Shown here one piece after another: positions 37,311-45,770 of a stretch of 64,000 bases of DNA (positions are counted from its first letter, which is position 1; each line of letters starts with the position of its first letter). The DNA lies in contig NZ_QRDZ01000027.1 of assembly GCF_003386235.1 (NCBI RefSeq), positions 1-64,000 on the forward strand, read 5' to 3'. The notes under the pieces are model-generated. The model had not been told where the DNA came from, did no database searches, and was given only the letters and a program-made list of their open reading frames with translations. A program made the position numbers and the translations under genes. Source of the stretch: Cohnella phaseoli (GTDB lineage Bacteria; Bacillota; Bacilli; Paenibacillales; Paenibacillaceae).

Positions 37311-37388
37311 AGCCAGACAGTTAGTTGGTCAGTCAGTTAGTCGGTCAGCCAGACAGTAAGTCAGCCAGCCGGCCAGCCGGCCAGCCGT
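37309..37388. repeat. tetranucleotide-period tract
   Basis: A run built from CAGT, CAGC, TAGT and CGGC tetramers with a 4-bp period, ending in GCCGGCCAGCCGGCCAGCC. It looks like a decayed microsatellite. Confidence 0.65.
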
Positions 37389-37452
37389 CGCATCGCGATA
37401 GTGCAGTTCATTCAACCCGCCGGCGATGGTATACTCCCGAATATATGTTGAA

Positions 37453-37502
37453 AAGGGTCATTCCCCGTTGTCGCGTTAAAGCGGCGATGAGGAATGACCC
37501 TT
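37453..37502. terminator. long hairpin, possible second terminator
   Basis: AAGGGTCATTCC (37453-37464) pairs with GGAATGACCCTT (37491-37502); the inner part can pair further. On the minus strand TTTTC follows. Confidence 0.45.
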
Positions 37503-37558
37503 ATTTAACGATTCAGAAAGTATAAGTTTCACGTTTATCCTTGTCTGAATCGTCTCCG

Positions 37559-37599
37559 CAAAGCTACGCCGGCACCCAGATGATGCCGGTGTAGCTTTT
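37559..37599 (-). terminator. terminator of the system-1 SBP gene
   Basis: AAGCTAC-G-CCGGCA pairs with TGCCGG-T-GTAGCTT around a nine-base loop, directly after the SBP stop codon at 37609. The T-tract is short. Confidence 0.65.
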
Positions 37600-37608
37600 G
37601 CTTGCTGC

Positions 37609-38922
37609 TTATTTCTTCAAGCTGTCCCAAGTGCTTTGGAACGCTTCGAGCATTTTTTCTTTAGTCAGCTGGCCTCCGACATAGCCCTGCATGGAGTCGC
37701 CGAACTTTTTGCTGGACGCCTCGCCTTGCGGGAACTTGAACCAGTTCCAGGAAAGCACTTTGCCGTCTTTGTTGTACTTCATGATGTCGCTGGCCAGTGC
37801 GCCGAGATCCTCTTCCGTAGCGGAGATCGTCGTAAGCGCCGGGATGAACTTGAACTCCTTGGTGATATAGCTCTTACCGGTCTCGGAAGTGACCATCCAG
37901 TTCAGGAACGCTTTCGCTTCTTCCTTCACTGCGGAGTTTTTGTTGATAACCCAGTTGTTCGGAACGCCGACGAACAGTTTGTCGTTCGCTGCCGCGTCTT
38001 CAGAGATCGGCATCGGCATGAAGCCGATGTTAACATCCGGGTTCGTCTTCGTAATTTGCACCTGCGTCCAGTTGCCTTGCTGCGTCATGGCCGCCTTGCC
38101 GGTAGCGAATTCGGTGACTTGTGTATTGTAGTCGGTTTGCAGCGGGTTTTTGCCGCCGTATTTCACGGTCAGGTCGAACAGCTTCGTCCAGTTCTCGAAC
38201 ACTTCGTTACCCGGGATTTTCTGGCTGCCGTCGTTCAGACCGGCGATAAATGCGTTCGGGTCGGCTTGGTAAGCGAACGGCAGGTTGACGAAGTGGTTGC
38301 CGAGCACCCACCATTCTCCGTAGCCGTTAATGAACGGCGTAATGCCTTTGTCTTGCAGCTTCTTAGCCGCGTCCTCAAGCTGGGTCAGCGTCTTCGGCAC
38401 TTCTGTGATGCCGGCCTGAGCGAACAGGTCTTTGTTGTAGATAAAGCCGTAGCCCTCTACGCCGATCGGCATGCCGTACAGCTTGCCGTCATGAGTCATC
38501 GGCTCGTCCGTGCCTTTCACCAGATCCTTCACCCAAGGCTGATCGGACAGATCCTCGAGGTTTTCCAGCCACAGGTCCAGATCGGAGAAGCCGCCATTGT
38601 TGAAAATGTCAGGCTTGTCGCCGGAGTTGAACTTCGCTTTCAGCGCGGCGCCGTAGTCGGCTCCTCCTCCGACGGTCTCGATCTGAACCTTCACGCCGGT
38701 TTCTTTCTCATATTCGTTAACGAGATTTTGCAGCTGCTCGGCGATCTCGACTTTGAACTGGAACATTTTGATCGTGACGTTTTTTTTGGGCGTCTCAGCT
38801 CCCGGGGAGCTTGCGCTCGGGGAGTTGGCGGCATTGTTGCCGTTGTTGGAGCTGCCGCATCCGGAGAGAACGGCCGTAAGAGCAAGAGCGGCGGACATGA
38901 GCACCATGGATCTTTTTTTCAT
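37609..38922 (-). CDS. ABC importer solute-binding lipoprotein, system 1
   Basis: A family 1 extracellular binding protein of 437 residues for a sugar or oligosaccharide. Signal and lipobox MKKRSMVLMSAALAL...LSGCGSS with the acylated cysteine at 22, then a Ser/Asn/Ala-rich linker. The SBP fold is recognisable in VNEYEKETGVKVQIE, GDKPDIFNNGGFSDL and LYGMPIGVEGYGFIYNKDLF. It follows its permease genes after a 159-base gap that may hold its own promoter, which would allow the higher expression usual for binding proteins. GGGAGGATC precedes the ATG. Substrate not predictable. Confidence 0.93.
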   Translation of the reverse strand: MKKRSMVLMSAALALTAVLSGCGSSNNGNNAANSPSASSPGAETPKKNVTIKMFQFKVEIAEQLQNLVNEYEKETGVKVQIETVGGGADYGAALKAKFNSGDKPDIFNNGGFSDLDLWLENLEDLSDQPWVKDLVKGTDEPMTHDGKLYGMPIGVEGYGFIYNKDLFAQAGITEVPKTLTQLEDAAKKLQDKGITPFINGYGEWWVLGNHFVNLPFAYQADPNAFIAGLNDGSQKIPGNEVFENWTKLFDLTVKYGGKNPLQTDYNTQVTEFATGKAAMTQQGNWTQVQITKTNPDVNIGFMPMPISEDAAANDKLFVGVPNNWVINKNSAVKEEAKAFLNWMVTSETGKSYITKEFKFIPALTTISATEEDLGALASDIMKYNKDGKVLSWNWFKFPQGEASSKKFGDSMQGYVGGQLTKEKMLEAFQSTWDSLKK

Positions 38923-39081
38923 TGTAGTGATCCTCCCTTATAATGTCTTGTTTGTCATGTATTTAATTTTATAGAAGAACTATCTAGGTCGACACCGAGA
39001 AAATTGAACGATTAGGGGGAACTTATTGTCATAAGGCTGCGACGATAACAACGGTCCTTTATTTCGACGCAGTCTTCGGAG

Positions 39082-39918
39082 TTACCCTTTCACCGATCCG
39101 GCGGTGATTCCCTCGATAATGTGCTTCTGCATACCCAGGAAGAAAGCGATGATCGGCAGCACGCCGAGCGTCAGAGCGGCCAAAGCCATATCCCACTGCT
39201 TCGTATATTGACCGAAGAACGAATAAGTGGCAAGCGGGATCGTCCGCGTCTCCGGTCCGCTGATAATAAGCAGCGGCAGCAGGAAGTCGTTCCAGATCCA
39301 CAGGCTGTTCAGCAGGACAATCGTGACGGTAATCGGCTTAAGCAGCGGGAAAATGATGCGCCAGAATAGCCCGAATGGAGAACAGCCGTCCACGATGGCG
39401 GCTTCCTCGATTTCCAAAGGAATCGATTTGACGAAGCCGTGATAGAGGAACAGGTTCAGCGATACGCCGAAGCCGAAGTAACAGATGACGACGCCCCAGA
39501 TTTCGTTCAGGAAGCCGATCGTGCCGGCCAGCTTGACGAGAGGGATCATGATCGATTCGAACGGAATGATCATCGCCGAGACGAACAGCAGGAACAGAAT
39601 CTGATTCACGCGATTATTGTTGCGAACCATGCGGTAAGCGGCCATGGCGCTGATGACGACAAGTCCGACGTTGCTGGCTACGGTGATAATCAGCGAGTTC
39701 AGGAACACCTTTGGAAAGTCCATGATTTTCCACACTTGCTCATAGTTGTGGAAGCTAAGACTCTTCGGCAGACTTGTCGTATTCACCAGTATGTCGGAGA
39801 ACGGCTTAAACGAGTTCGTCAGCACGAAGTAAAACGGGACCAGAAACACGATCGCCAGCAAAATGCCCAGCACTTCCAACGAGAACATCCGGGGGCTATA
39901 GCGTTTAGTCTCTTCCAT
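39082..39918 (-). CDS. ABC sugar permease, MalG type, system 1
   Basis: A 278-residue inner-membrane subunit with six helices. The EAA loop that docks the ATPase reads EIEEAAIVDGCSPFGLFWRI, and the ending ITAGSVKG is typical of CUT1 MalG-like subunits. Its start overlaps the end of the MalF-like gene. Conserved periplasmic PFESIMIPLV matches the family. Confidence 0.94.
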   Translation of the reverse strand: MEETKRYSPRMFSLEVLGILLAIVFLVPFYFVLTNSFKPFSDILVNTTSLPKSLSFHNYEQVWKIMDFPKVFLNSLIITVASNVGLVVISAMAAYRMVRNNNRVNQILFLLFVSAMIIPFESIMIPLVKLAGTIGFLNEIWGVVICYFGFGVSLNLFLYHGFVKSIPLEIEEAAIVDGCSPFGLFWRIIFPLLKPITVTIVLLNSLWIWNDFLLPLLIISGPETRTIPLATYSFFGQYTKQWDMALAALTLGVLPIIAFFLGMQKHIIEGITAGSVKG

Positions 39919-40796
39919 CAGGATTCCACCTCCCGTTTCTTCGTCACGGTCACTTGGATAATCGTGATCAGGGCGACAATGAGGAAGAAAATAACCGCCT
40001 TGGCGCTGCCGAGGCCGAGCGCGTTGTTGCGGAACGCTTCCTGATAAATGTTAAGCGATACCGATTCCGTCGAGTTGAACGGGCCGCCTTTCGTAAGCGA
40101 CATGATCAAGTCGAACACCTTGAAGCCCCAGGACAGCGTCAAGAACAAGCAGACGGTAATCGAAGGCATGATGAGCGGCAAGGTGATTCTATAGAGTACT
40201 TGGAGCCGGGTAGCCCCGTCGATTCTCGAAGCCTCGATCAAATCCTTGGGAACGTTGGTCAATCCGGCGATGTAGATGACCATCACATAGCCGGCGCCCT
40301 TCCACACCGTTACGATGATCAGCCCCCAGAACGCGGTCGGCGCGTCGCCGAGCCACGGAAGGTTGAAGAACGCCCATCCGGTCATGTCTCCGATCGAAGC
40401 GAACCCTTTTACGAAAATAAAGCTCCAGATAAACCCGAGCAGCAAACCCCCGATCACGTTCGGCATGAAGAAGATCGTCCGCAAAATGTTGCGCAGCTTG
40501 AGCGCCTGCGTAAGCAGCAGCGCCAGCAGGAAGCCGACGACGTTCGTCAGCACCACGCTCACGATGGCGTAGCGGAACGTGAACAGGAACGACTTGTAGT
40601 AGTCGGGGTCGTTAAACATAATTTTTTTATAATTTTCGATCCCGATCCATGTTACTGTTGTACTAACTCCGTTCCATTCCGTGAAGGAATAATAGAGACT
40701 CATGAAGAACGGAATGACAAGGATTACGGTAAAGAAAAGGACGGCAGGCCCGATGAACAGGAGCTGGTAAAGCCTTCTTTGACGGGCGTTTTCCAT
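39918..40796 (-). CDS. ABC sugar permease, MalF type, system 1
   Basis: A 292-residue subunit. I start at 40796, where GGGGGGAAA precedes MENARQRRLYQLLF; a frame open to 40889 would place the start within the promoter region. Six helices; EAA loop DLIEASRIDGATRLQVLYRI. First gene of the permease-permease-SBP set, divergent from the kinase-regulator pair 108 bases away. No ATPase gene accompanies it. Confidence 0.93.
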   Translation of the reverse strand: MENARQRRLYQLLFIGPAVLFFTVILVIPFFMSLYYSFTEWNGVSTTVTWIGIENYKKIMFNDPDYYKSFLFTFRYAIVSVVLTNVVGFLLALLLTQALKLRNILRTIFFMPNVIGGLLLGFIWSFIFVKGFASIGDMTGWAFFNLPWLGDAPTAFWGLIIVTVWKGAGYVMVIYIAGLTNVPKDLIEASRIDGATRLQVLYRITLPLIMPSITVCLFLTLSWGFKVFDLIMSLTKGGPFNSTESVSLNIYQEAFRNNALGLGSAKAVIFFLIVALITIIQVTVTKKREVES

Positions 40797-40903
40797 GGCG
40801 GTTTCCCCCCTAAGTACGTATGGTTCTTGGCGATTATTACCCAAGTATAGAGTGTTGAACCCGGAGCTCCCACTGACTCTGATGATCAAAGAGGTGGAAT
40901 TTA

Positions 40904-42718
40904 TTGATCTTTACCAGTATCCGCACCAAAATGATGCTGTTCCTGCTGGCTGCCACGCTCATTCCGATTTTGGCATCGATCTTCATTACGTACAGCTTAA
41001 CGACGAGCAAGGTCACGAAAGAGACGTTGAAGAGCAATGCCGACCTGCTGTTCCAGGGCAAGACGAATCTGCTGAACTACATGAATGCCGCGCAGCAAGC
41101 AACATTTATTTTCTATAACGACAGTAAGCTGTTCACGATTCTGGAGGACGGCATCAAGGATTATAAAGACGATCAGGAAATCTACCGGGGCCTGATGCTG
41201 CTCAGCTACACGGTGAAGGATTTCGAGCAAGCCCATCTCTACCTTGGCAAGGACGATCTGAACTATCTCATCATTAATAACCGTTCGAAGAGAAGCTTCA
41301 GGGATGAAGAGAACCGTTTTGTTCCTTCCGGCTTGTCCCGAGGCAGCTCGTATGTCCAGCCTCCCCATCCGGTGAGCAAGTACGGCAGAACGGATATTCC
41401 GACGACAACCGCCGATCAGGTGCTGACGATCCACAGCTCGCTGTATTATTTGGCGGCGAAGGAGGAGCTCGGCACGCTGTCGATCGACGTTCGGCTGGAC
41501 GGTATACGCGCCATCAGCGAGCAGCTGTACTCTGCAGGCAGGGAAGAGCTGTATATCGTGGACGACGATAGGCAGGTCATCTACAGCTCTCTAGATCGCA
41601 GCGGCGGTCAGCGTCTTCAAGGCGACTGGGTCGACCGGGTCGTGAAGGAGCAGGAGACGAGCGGTAACTTCTCTCTGCATCAGGATGGCTTCTCAGGGGA
41701 AATTGTATACGATAAAATGGCAACTCCGTTCCTGAACTGGACGCTCGTGAAACGAATTCCAAACGAGACGCTGCATCAGACGGCGCGAGAGGCGGCGCTG
41801 ATTAACAGCGGAGTCGCCGGTCTGTTTCTTATTTTGACGATGGTAGCGACTGTGCTTATCACGTTCTCGCTGACTGCGCCGATCAAGAAGCTGATCCGCA
41901 ACATGAATCAGATTCAGAGCGGCAACCTGCAGGTGACGGTCGACGTCGACCGCAAGGACGAGTTCGGCATTCTGGCCCGCAGGTTCCAGCTCGCGATGGA
42001 TACGATCAACGAGATGATTATCCGCGAATACGAACTGGAGCTGGCCCGCAAGACGAACGAGCTGAACGTGCTTCAGGTGCAGACGAATCCTCATTTTATT
42101 AACAACGCCTTGCAGTCGATCGGGACGTTGTCTTTGCAGAAGCAGCAGCCGGAAATTTACAATCTGATTTTCTCCTTGGGGAAAATGATGCGGTACAGCA
42201 TGAACACGGGGGAGCCGATCGTCTCGTTGGAGCGGGAGTTGGACTATGTCAAAGCGTATGTGTCGCTGCAGCGCCAACGCTTCGGCGAGCAAATTCGCTA
42301 TATCGTGAATGTGGATGAGCGGCTGTTGAAGCGACCGGTTCCGAAGATGATCGTGCAGCCGCTCGTCGAAAACTATTTCAAGCACGGCTTCGACCCCGGT
42401 GCGGAAGACGCGGAGATTGCCGTCACCGGCACGGAATCCCGCGATCGCAGGTGGATGAGGCTGGAGGTCAGCGACAATGGAAGAGGTATGGGCGCCGCCG
42501 AGCTGAAGACGCTGCAGGAAAGACTGTTCCAGGCCAAAGGCGTCTGGGGAACCGGGGAGTCGGGGATCGGTCTGCCGAATATTTTGTCGCGGTTGAAGCT
42601 TTACTACAATGAATCGGCCAAGCTTGAGGTCAGGCCCGGTCAGGCAGGCGGCTTAAGCGTCGTGCTGTGGATTCCGATCGCCGAAGAGGAGGATGGAGAT
42701 GAGAGCGCTAATCGTTGA
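40904..42718 (+). CDS. YesM/LytS-type sensor histidine kinase, system 1
   Basis: A 604-residue membrane kinase with a TTG start after GAGGTGG. Membrane helices lie at about 10-32 and 300-325, enclosing a Cache-like sensor of about 270 residues. HAMP follows (SLTAPIKKLIRNMNQIQSGNLQ), then the His_kinase domain with H397 in TNPHFINNAL and the ATPase domain with VQPLVENYFKHG and SDNGRGMG. Divergent from its importer genes, so it probably senses the imported sugar, perhaps with the binding protein. Confidence 0.93.
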   Translation: MIFTSIRTKMMLFLLAATLIPILASIFITYSLTTSKVTKETLKSNADLLFQGKTNLLNYMNAAQQATFIFYNDSKLFTILEDGIKDYKDDQEIYRGLMLLSYTVKDFEQAHLYLGKDDLNYLIINNRSKRSFRDEENRFVPSGLSRGSSYVQPPHPVSKYGRTDIPTTTADQVLTIHSSLYYLAAKEELGTLSIDVRLDGIRAISEQLYSAGREELYIVDDDRQVIYSSLDRSGGQRLQGDWVDRVVKEQETSGNFSLHQDGFSGEIVYDKMATPFLNWTLVKRIPNETLHQTAREAALINSGVAGLFLILTMVATVLITFSLTAPIKKLIRNMNQIQSGNLQVTVDVDRKDEFGILARRFQLAMDTINEMIIREYELELARKTNELNVLQVQTNPHFINNALQSIGTLSLQKQQPEIYNLIFSLGKMMRYSMNTGEPIVSLERELDYVKAYVSLQRQRFGEQIRYIVNVDERLLKRPVPKMIVQPLVENYFKHGFDPGAEDAEIAVTGTESRDRRWMRLEVSDNGRGMGAAELKTLQERLFQAKGVWGTGESGIGLPNILSRLKLYYNESAKLEVRPGQAGGLSVVLWIPIAEEEDGDESANR

Positions 42719-44306
42719 CGACGAACGTCATGTCCGGGAAGCGATCAGGCTGTTGGTCGACTGGCAGGCTTATGGCATAGATGAGGTGACGGAGGCGCAG
42801 GACGTGGCTTCCGCGATTGAACGGATCAACCAAGACAGCCCGCAGATCGTGTTTACGGATATGATGATGCCGGGGCAATTGGGAACCGATCTGCTCGCCT
42901 GGATTCGGGAGCATGCGCCTTCGGCCAAGATGATCGTGATTAGCGGGCACGACGATTTCGATTTTGTCCGGAAGACGGTACTATACGGAGGAATGGACTA
43001 TATCCTCAAGCCGATCGATCCTGAGCAATTGAATCAAGCGGTGGCCAAAGCGGTTCAGAGCCGTAAGCAGGAGGACGAGGGGACGAAGCAAGAGCAGCGC
43101 AAGGCGATAGAGATCAATCAGCTGCGGCCGGTGTACTGGGATAAAATTCTGACTAACCTTGTGGAAGACCCTTCGTATTATTCGTCCATCGTCGAGACGC
43201 TGCGCACCGAGTTCGGGCTGGAGGAGGAGGATCGGCTTTGTCGGGTGGCGGTGCTGGCGACGGATACGATTCATCCGACGATTCGCAGCAAGTTCGCCGG
43301 AAGCGAGGATTTACTGTACTTCTCTCTACTCAACATCTGCAACGAAATTGTTCGCAAACAGCGGAGAGGCGTGGCTTTTCGGCATGAGCAGGGCTCCGTT
43401 GTCGTGCTGCTGTGGAAGATGACGGGGAGCGCGCCCGCGCTGCTCGACACGGTGAACGAGGGCATCCGTCAGGCGTTCGGAAGCCCTCTGGAATTCGGGC
43501 TGGGCGGCGAGCGGCCTCTGCCGGCCGGCATCAAGCAGTCGTATCACGAAGCGCATATCGTGCTTCGCCAACGCAATATGCGCGCGGTCAGGCCTCGCGT
43601 TCGCTGCTTCGATCCGGAAGAGAATCCACGGCTGTCGGCGATTCACTTGACGGAGTTCGAGGACCCGATGAGAATCGCCTTGCGCAGCGGCCAGGAGCAG
43701 CCGATTCGGGACGTGGTGCGGCTATGGGTGAATCAGGCCGAGCGGATGAGCTACATCAATACGGAGCAGTTGGAGCTGTGGAATCACGAATATAGCGTCG
43801 TTCGCGCGCGTCTGCTCAAGGAGCTGTTCGGGGATTTGCCGGCGGCTTCGAACCGCTCTCAGGACTCTGCCTTTGCCGCCGTTCCGGTAGACCCGGAAGG
43901 ATGCCTGATGCTGCCCCGGCTCGCGGAGAGACTGGAGCAGGATTTGCTGCAGCTGTCCCGCCTATGGGCGGAGCACCAACGGCAGGACGAGCATGTCATC
44001 TTCGAAATCGTCAAATATATCGATTCCCACTATGCGGAGGACATTACGCTTCAGGACTTGGCGGATCGCTTCTTCCTCAGCCGAGAGTATATTTCGCGTA
44101 AGTTTAAGCAGCAGTTCCAGGAGAACCTGTCCGATCATATCGAAAGGGTGCGCATGGATAAGGCCAAGCTGCTGCTTATGAACCCGCAGTATCGCATCGC
44201 GCAGGTTGCCGAGCTGGTCGGGTATAAGGACGAGAAGTACTTCAGCAAAGTGTTCAAGAAGCTGGAGGGGCTGTCCCCCAACGAGTATCGTAAGCGGGAT
44301 AGATAG
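42699..44306 (+). CDS. YesN-type AraC response regulator, system 1
   Basis: A 535-residue regulator. I start at 42699 because GAGGAGG lies seven bases ahead; it overlaps the kinase gene end. Receiver with D54 in VFTDMMMPG and K in YILKPIDPEQL; a central region of about 250 residues; C-terminal AraC helix-turn-helix pair (DITLQDLADRFFLSREYISRKF, RIAQVAELVGYKDEKYFSKVFKK). Expected to activate the divergent permease operon. Confidence 0.94.
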   Translation: MRALIVDDERHVREAIRLLVDWQAYGIDEVTEAQDVASAIERINQDSPQIVFTDMMMPGQLGTDLLAWIREHAPSAKMIVISGHDDFDFVRKTVLYGGMDYILKPIDPEQLNQAVAKAVQSRKQEDEGTKQEQRKAIEINQLRPVYWDKILTNLVEDPSYYSSIVETLRTEFGLEEEDRLCRVAVLATDTIHPTIRSKFAGSEDLLYFSLLNICNEIVRKQRRGVAFRHEQGSVVVLLWKMTGSAPALLDTVNEGIRQAFGSPLEFGLGGERPLPAGIKQSYHEAHIVLRQRNMRAVRPRVRCFDPEENPRLSAIHLTEFEDPMRIALRSGQEQPIRDVVRLWVNQAERMSYINTEQLELWNHEYSVVRARLLKELFGDLPAASNRSQDSAFAAVPVDPEGCLMLPRLAERLEQDLLQLSRLWAEHQRQDEHVIFEIVKYIDSHYAEDITLQDLADRFFLSREYISRKFKQQFQENLSDHIERVRMDKAKLLLMNPQYRIAQVAELVGYKDEKYFSKVFKKLEGLSPNEYRKRDR

Positions 44307-44343
44307 TTGTGCATTAGCGGTCGGAAGCTTTGGGGCGGAGGCC

Positions 44344-44400
44344 AAGAAAGTGCCTCGGCGGTGGACGGACAGGGGAGCGGAGGCCAAAAAAAGTACCTCG
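44344..44400. repeat. second locus of the AAGAAAGTGCC repeat
   Basis: GGAGGCCAAGAAAGTGCCTCG and a near copy, GGAGGCCAAAAAAAGTACCTCG, lie 43 bases apart. The core and period match the 42-bp repeats at 150-255. Confidence 0.65.
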
Positions 44401-44451
44401 ACAGAGCCGGAGCGTTGTGCCGTTAGGGCTCGCAGCAGCGAGAAACACAAA

Positions 44452-44495
44452 AAACAGCGATCAGTTGGCCGTTAAGCCGCCTGACCGCTGTTTTT
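44452..44495. terminator. bidirectional terminator
   Basis: AAACAGCGATCAG pairs with CTGACCGCTGTTT (one mismatch), followed by TTTTT on the plus strand and by T6 on the minus strand. It ends both the system-1 regulator gene and the LLM gene. Confidence 0.85.
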
Positions 44496-44502
44496 AAGTT
44501 GC

Positions 44503-45567
44503 TTACCCTTCCATACGGGCAATTTCCTTATGCACGATAGGGGCCACGCGGGTTCCGAGCAGCTCGATCGCGCGCAGAAGATCGCGATGCGGCAGAGCGC
44601 CGAAATCCACGTGCAGGAAGAAACGCGTAAGTCCCAGATTTTTGCGCAGCAGGACGATCTTCTCCGCTACGTATTCGGGATCGCCGACATAGAGGGCGCC
44701 CTGAAGACTGCGTGCGGCATCGAAAGCGGCTCGGTCGTAGCGCGGCCAGCCCCGTTCGCGGCCGATCGTATTCATCTGCGCCTGCACATGCGGGTAAAAC
44801 TGCTCTGCCGCCTGCTCTATCGTATCGCTGATGAAGCCGTGCGAGTGCGTCGCGATCTGCAGCTTGGCCGGATCGTGACCGGCTTGCGCCGCGGCTCGCT
44901 TATAAAGCTCGACAAGCGGAGCGAACCGTTCCGGCATCCCGCCGATAATGGCGAACACTACAGGCAGGCCGAGCGTACCCGCCCGAACGGCCGACTCCGG
45001 ATTGCCGCCTGTAGCGATCCAGACCGGAAGCGGCTCCTGAACGGAGCGCGGATACACGCCAAGGTTCTGGATCGCCGGACGGTGACCGCCTTGCCAGGAG
45101 ACCTTCTCGGTTTCGCGTATTTTCAGCAGCAGCTCCAGCTTCTCATCGAACAGCTCGTCGTAATGATCCAGACTATATCCGAATAACGGGAAGGACTCGA
45201 TGAACGAACCGCGTCCCGCCATGACTTCCGCCCGTCCGTTAGTCAATCCGTCCAGCGTGGAGAAAGATTCGTATACGCGTACCGGATCGTCCGAAGACAG
45301 CACGGTTACGGCGCTTGTCAGCCGGATGTGCTTGGTCATGGCCGCGGCGGCAGCCAGCACAACGGCCGGCGCGGTTCCGGCGTAATCGGCGCGGTGATGC
45401 TCTCCTATGCCGTACACGTCCAATCCGACCTGATCGGCCAACACGATTTCCTCTACCGCGTTTCTCAGACGCTCCGCATGACTCACCGGCTTACCCGCAG
45501 GCGAATGCGGCGCAGCCTCCAGAAACGTGCTGATCCCTATCTCCATCTTCTTCGTCAAATCGGCCAT
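44503..45567 (-). CDS. LLM-class flavin-dependent monooxygenase
   Basis: A 354-residue luciferase-like TIM-barrel protein that would use FMNH2 and oxygen. Family pattern: EIGISTFLE, QVGLDVYGIGEHHRADYAG, TSAVTVLSSDDPVRVYESFSTLDGLTNGRAEVMAGRGSF, VWIATGGNPESAVRAG. These match the subgroup often annotated as alkanal monooxygenase alpha-like or CE1758-type; the true substrate is unknown. AGGAGGAGG precedes the ATG. Monocistronic. Confidence 0.92.
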   Translation of the reverse strand: MADLTKKMEIGISTFLEAAPHSPAGKPVSHAERLRNAVEEIVLADQVGLDVYGIGEHHRADYAGTAPAVVLAAAAAMTKHIRLTSAVTVLSSDDPVRVYESFSTLDGLTNGRAEVMAGRGSFIESFPLFGYSLDHYDELFDEKLELLLKIRETEKVSWQGGHRPAIQNLGVYPRSVQEPLPVWIATGGNPESAVRAGTLGLPVVFAIIGGMPERFAPLVELYKRAAAQAGHDPAKLQIATHSHGFISDTIEQAAEQFYPHVQAQMNTIGRERGWPRYDRAAFDAARSLQGALYVGDPEYVAEKIVLLRKNLGLTRFFLHVDFGALPHRDLLRAIELLGTRVAPIVHKEIARMEG

Positions 45568-45594
45568 ATCCGATCCTCCTCCTTCTTTGTTCTT

Positions 45595-45623
45595 ATTATA
45601 CTATATAATTTAAAGTTTCTCAA
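45595..45623 (-). promoter_or_regulatory. promoter of the LLM gene
   Basis: Minus strand TTGAGA (45623-45618), 17 bases, TATAAT (45600-45595): a near-consensus sigma-A promoter with an AT-rich spacer. Confidence 0.8.
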
Positions 45624-45663
45624 TTATCGTTAGTAAAGAGATAACGTGCAATTGTCCGCATTA

Positions 45664-45704
45664 CAGTCGGGGAGTGTACATTTTCAGTCGGAGAGTTCAC
45701 TTTT
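45664..45704 (+). promoter_or_regulatory. 21-bp direct repeats, probable activator site of system 2
   Basis: CAGTCGGGGAGT at 45664 and CAGTCGGAGAGT at 45685 are exactly 21 bases apart, and similarity continues to the TTTT of each copy. Two helical turns is the usual spacing for AraC-family dimers, and the second copy abuts the -35 region of the promoter at 45722. The regulator at 51263 is the obvious candidate. Confidence 0.6.
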
Positions 45705-45721
45705 GCACGCAAAGTCCTTGC

Positions 45722-45749
45722 TATAATGAGCGATGTAAACGCTATTACA
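45722..45749 (+). promoter_or_regulatory. -10 element and cre-like operator of system 2
   Basis: A perfect TATAAT (45722-45727) is followed by TGTAA-ACGCTA-TTACA (45734-45749), a perfect 5-bp inverted repeat around a CG-containing centre. With the preceding A it matches the CcpA cre consensus at all but one position. It covers the expected transcription start, where a LacI-family repressor would block initiation. Confidence 0.6.
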
Positions 45750-45770
45750 GCTAGAGAAGGGGGAGATATC

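Larger units (their letters stand above)
37086..37608. other. 523-base intergenic region of repeats
   Basis: It contains a 50-bp tandem repeat, a 4-bp-period tract and two hairpins, all listed separately. No coding sequence is supported. Confidence 0.6.

Noticed and set aside
37325-37525. 66-residue plus-strand frame in the repeat region
   Set aside because: It is made of the tetranucleotide tract and a hairpin; no ribosome site.
37636-38943. 435-residue plus-strand frame opposite the system-1 SBP gene
   Set aside because: Shadow of the SBP gene, which has a signal peptide, lipobox and family motifs.
45726-45770. ATG at 45726 as the start of the system-2 first permease
   Set aside because: The ATG overlaps the TATAAT at 45722-45727 and would precede the transcript start; GTG at 45771 has an ideal ribosome site.
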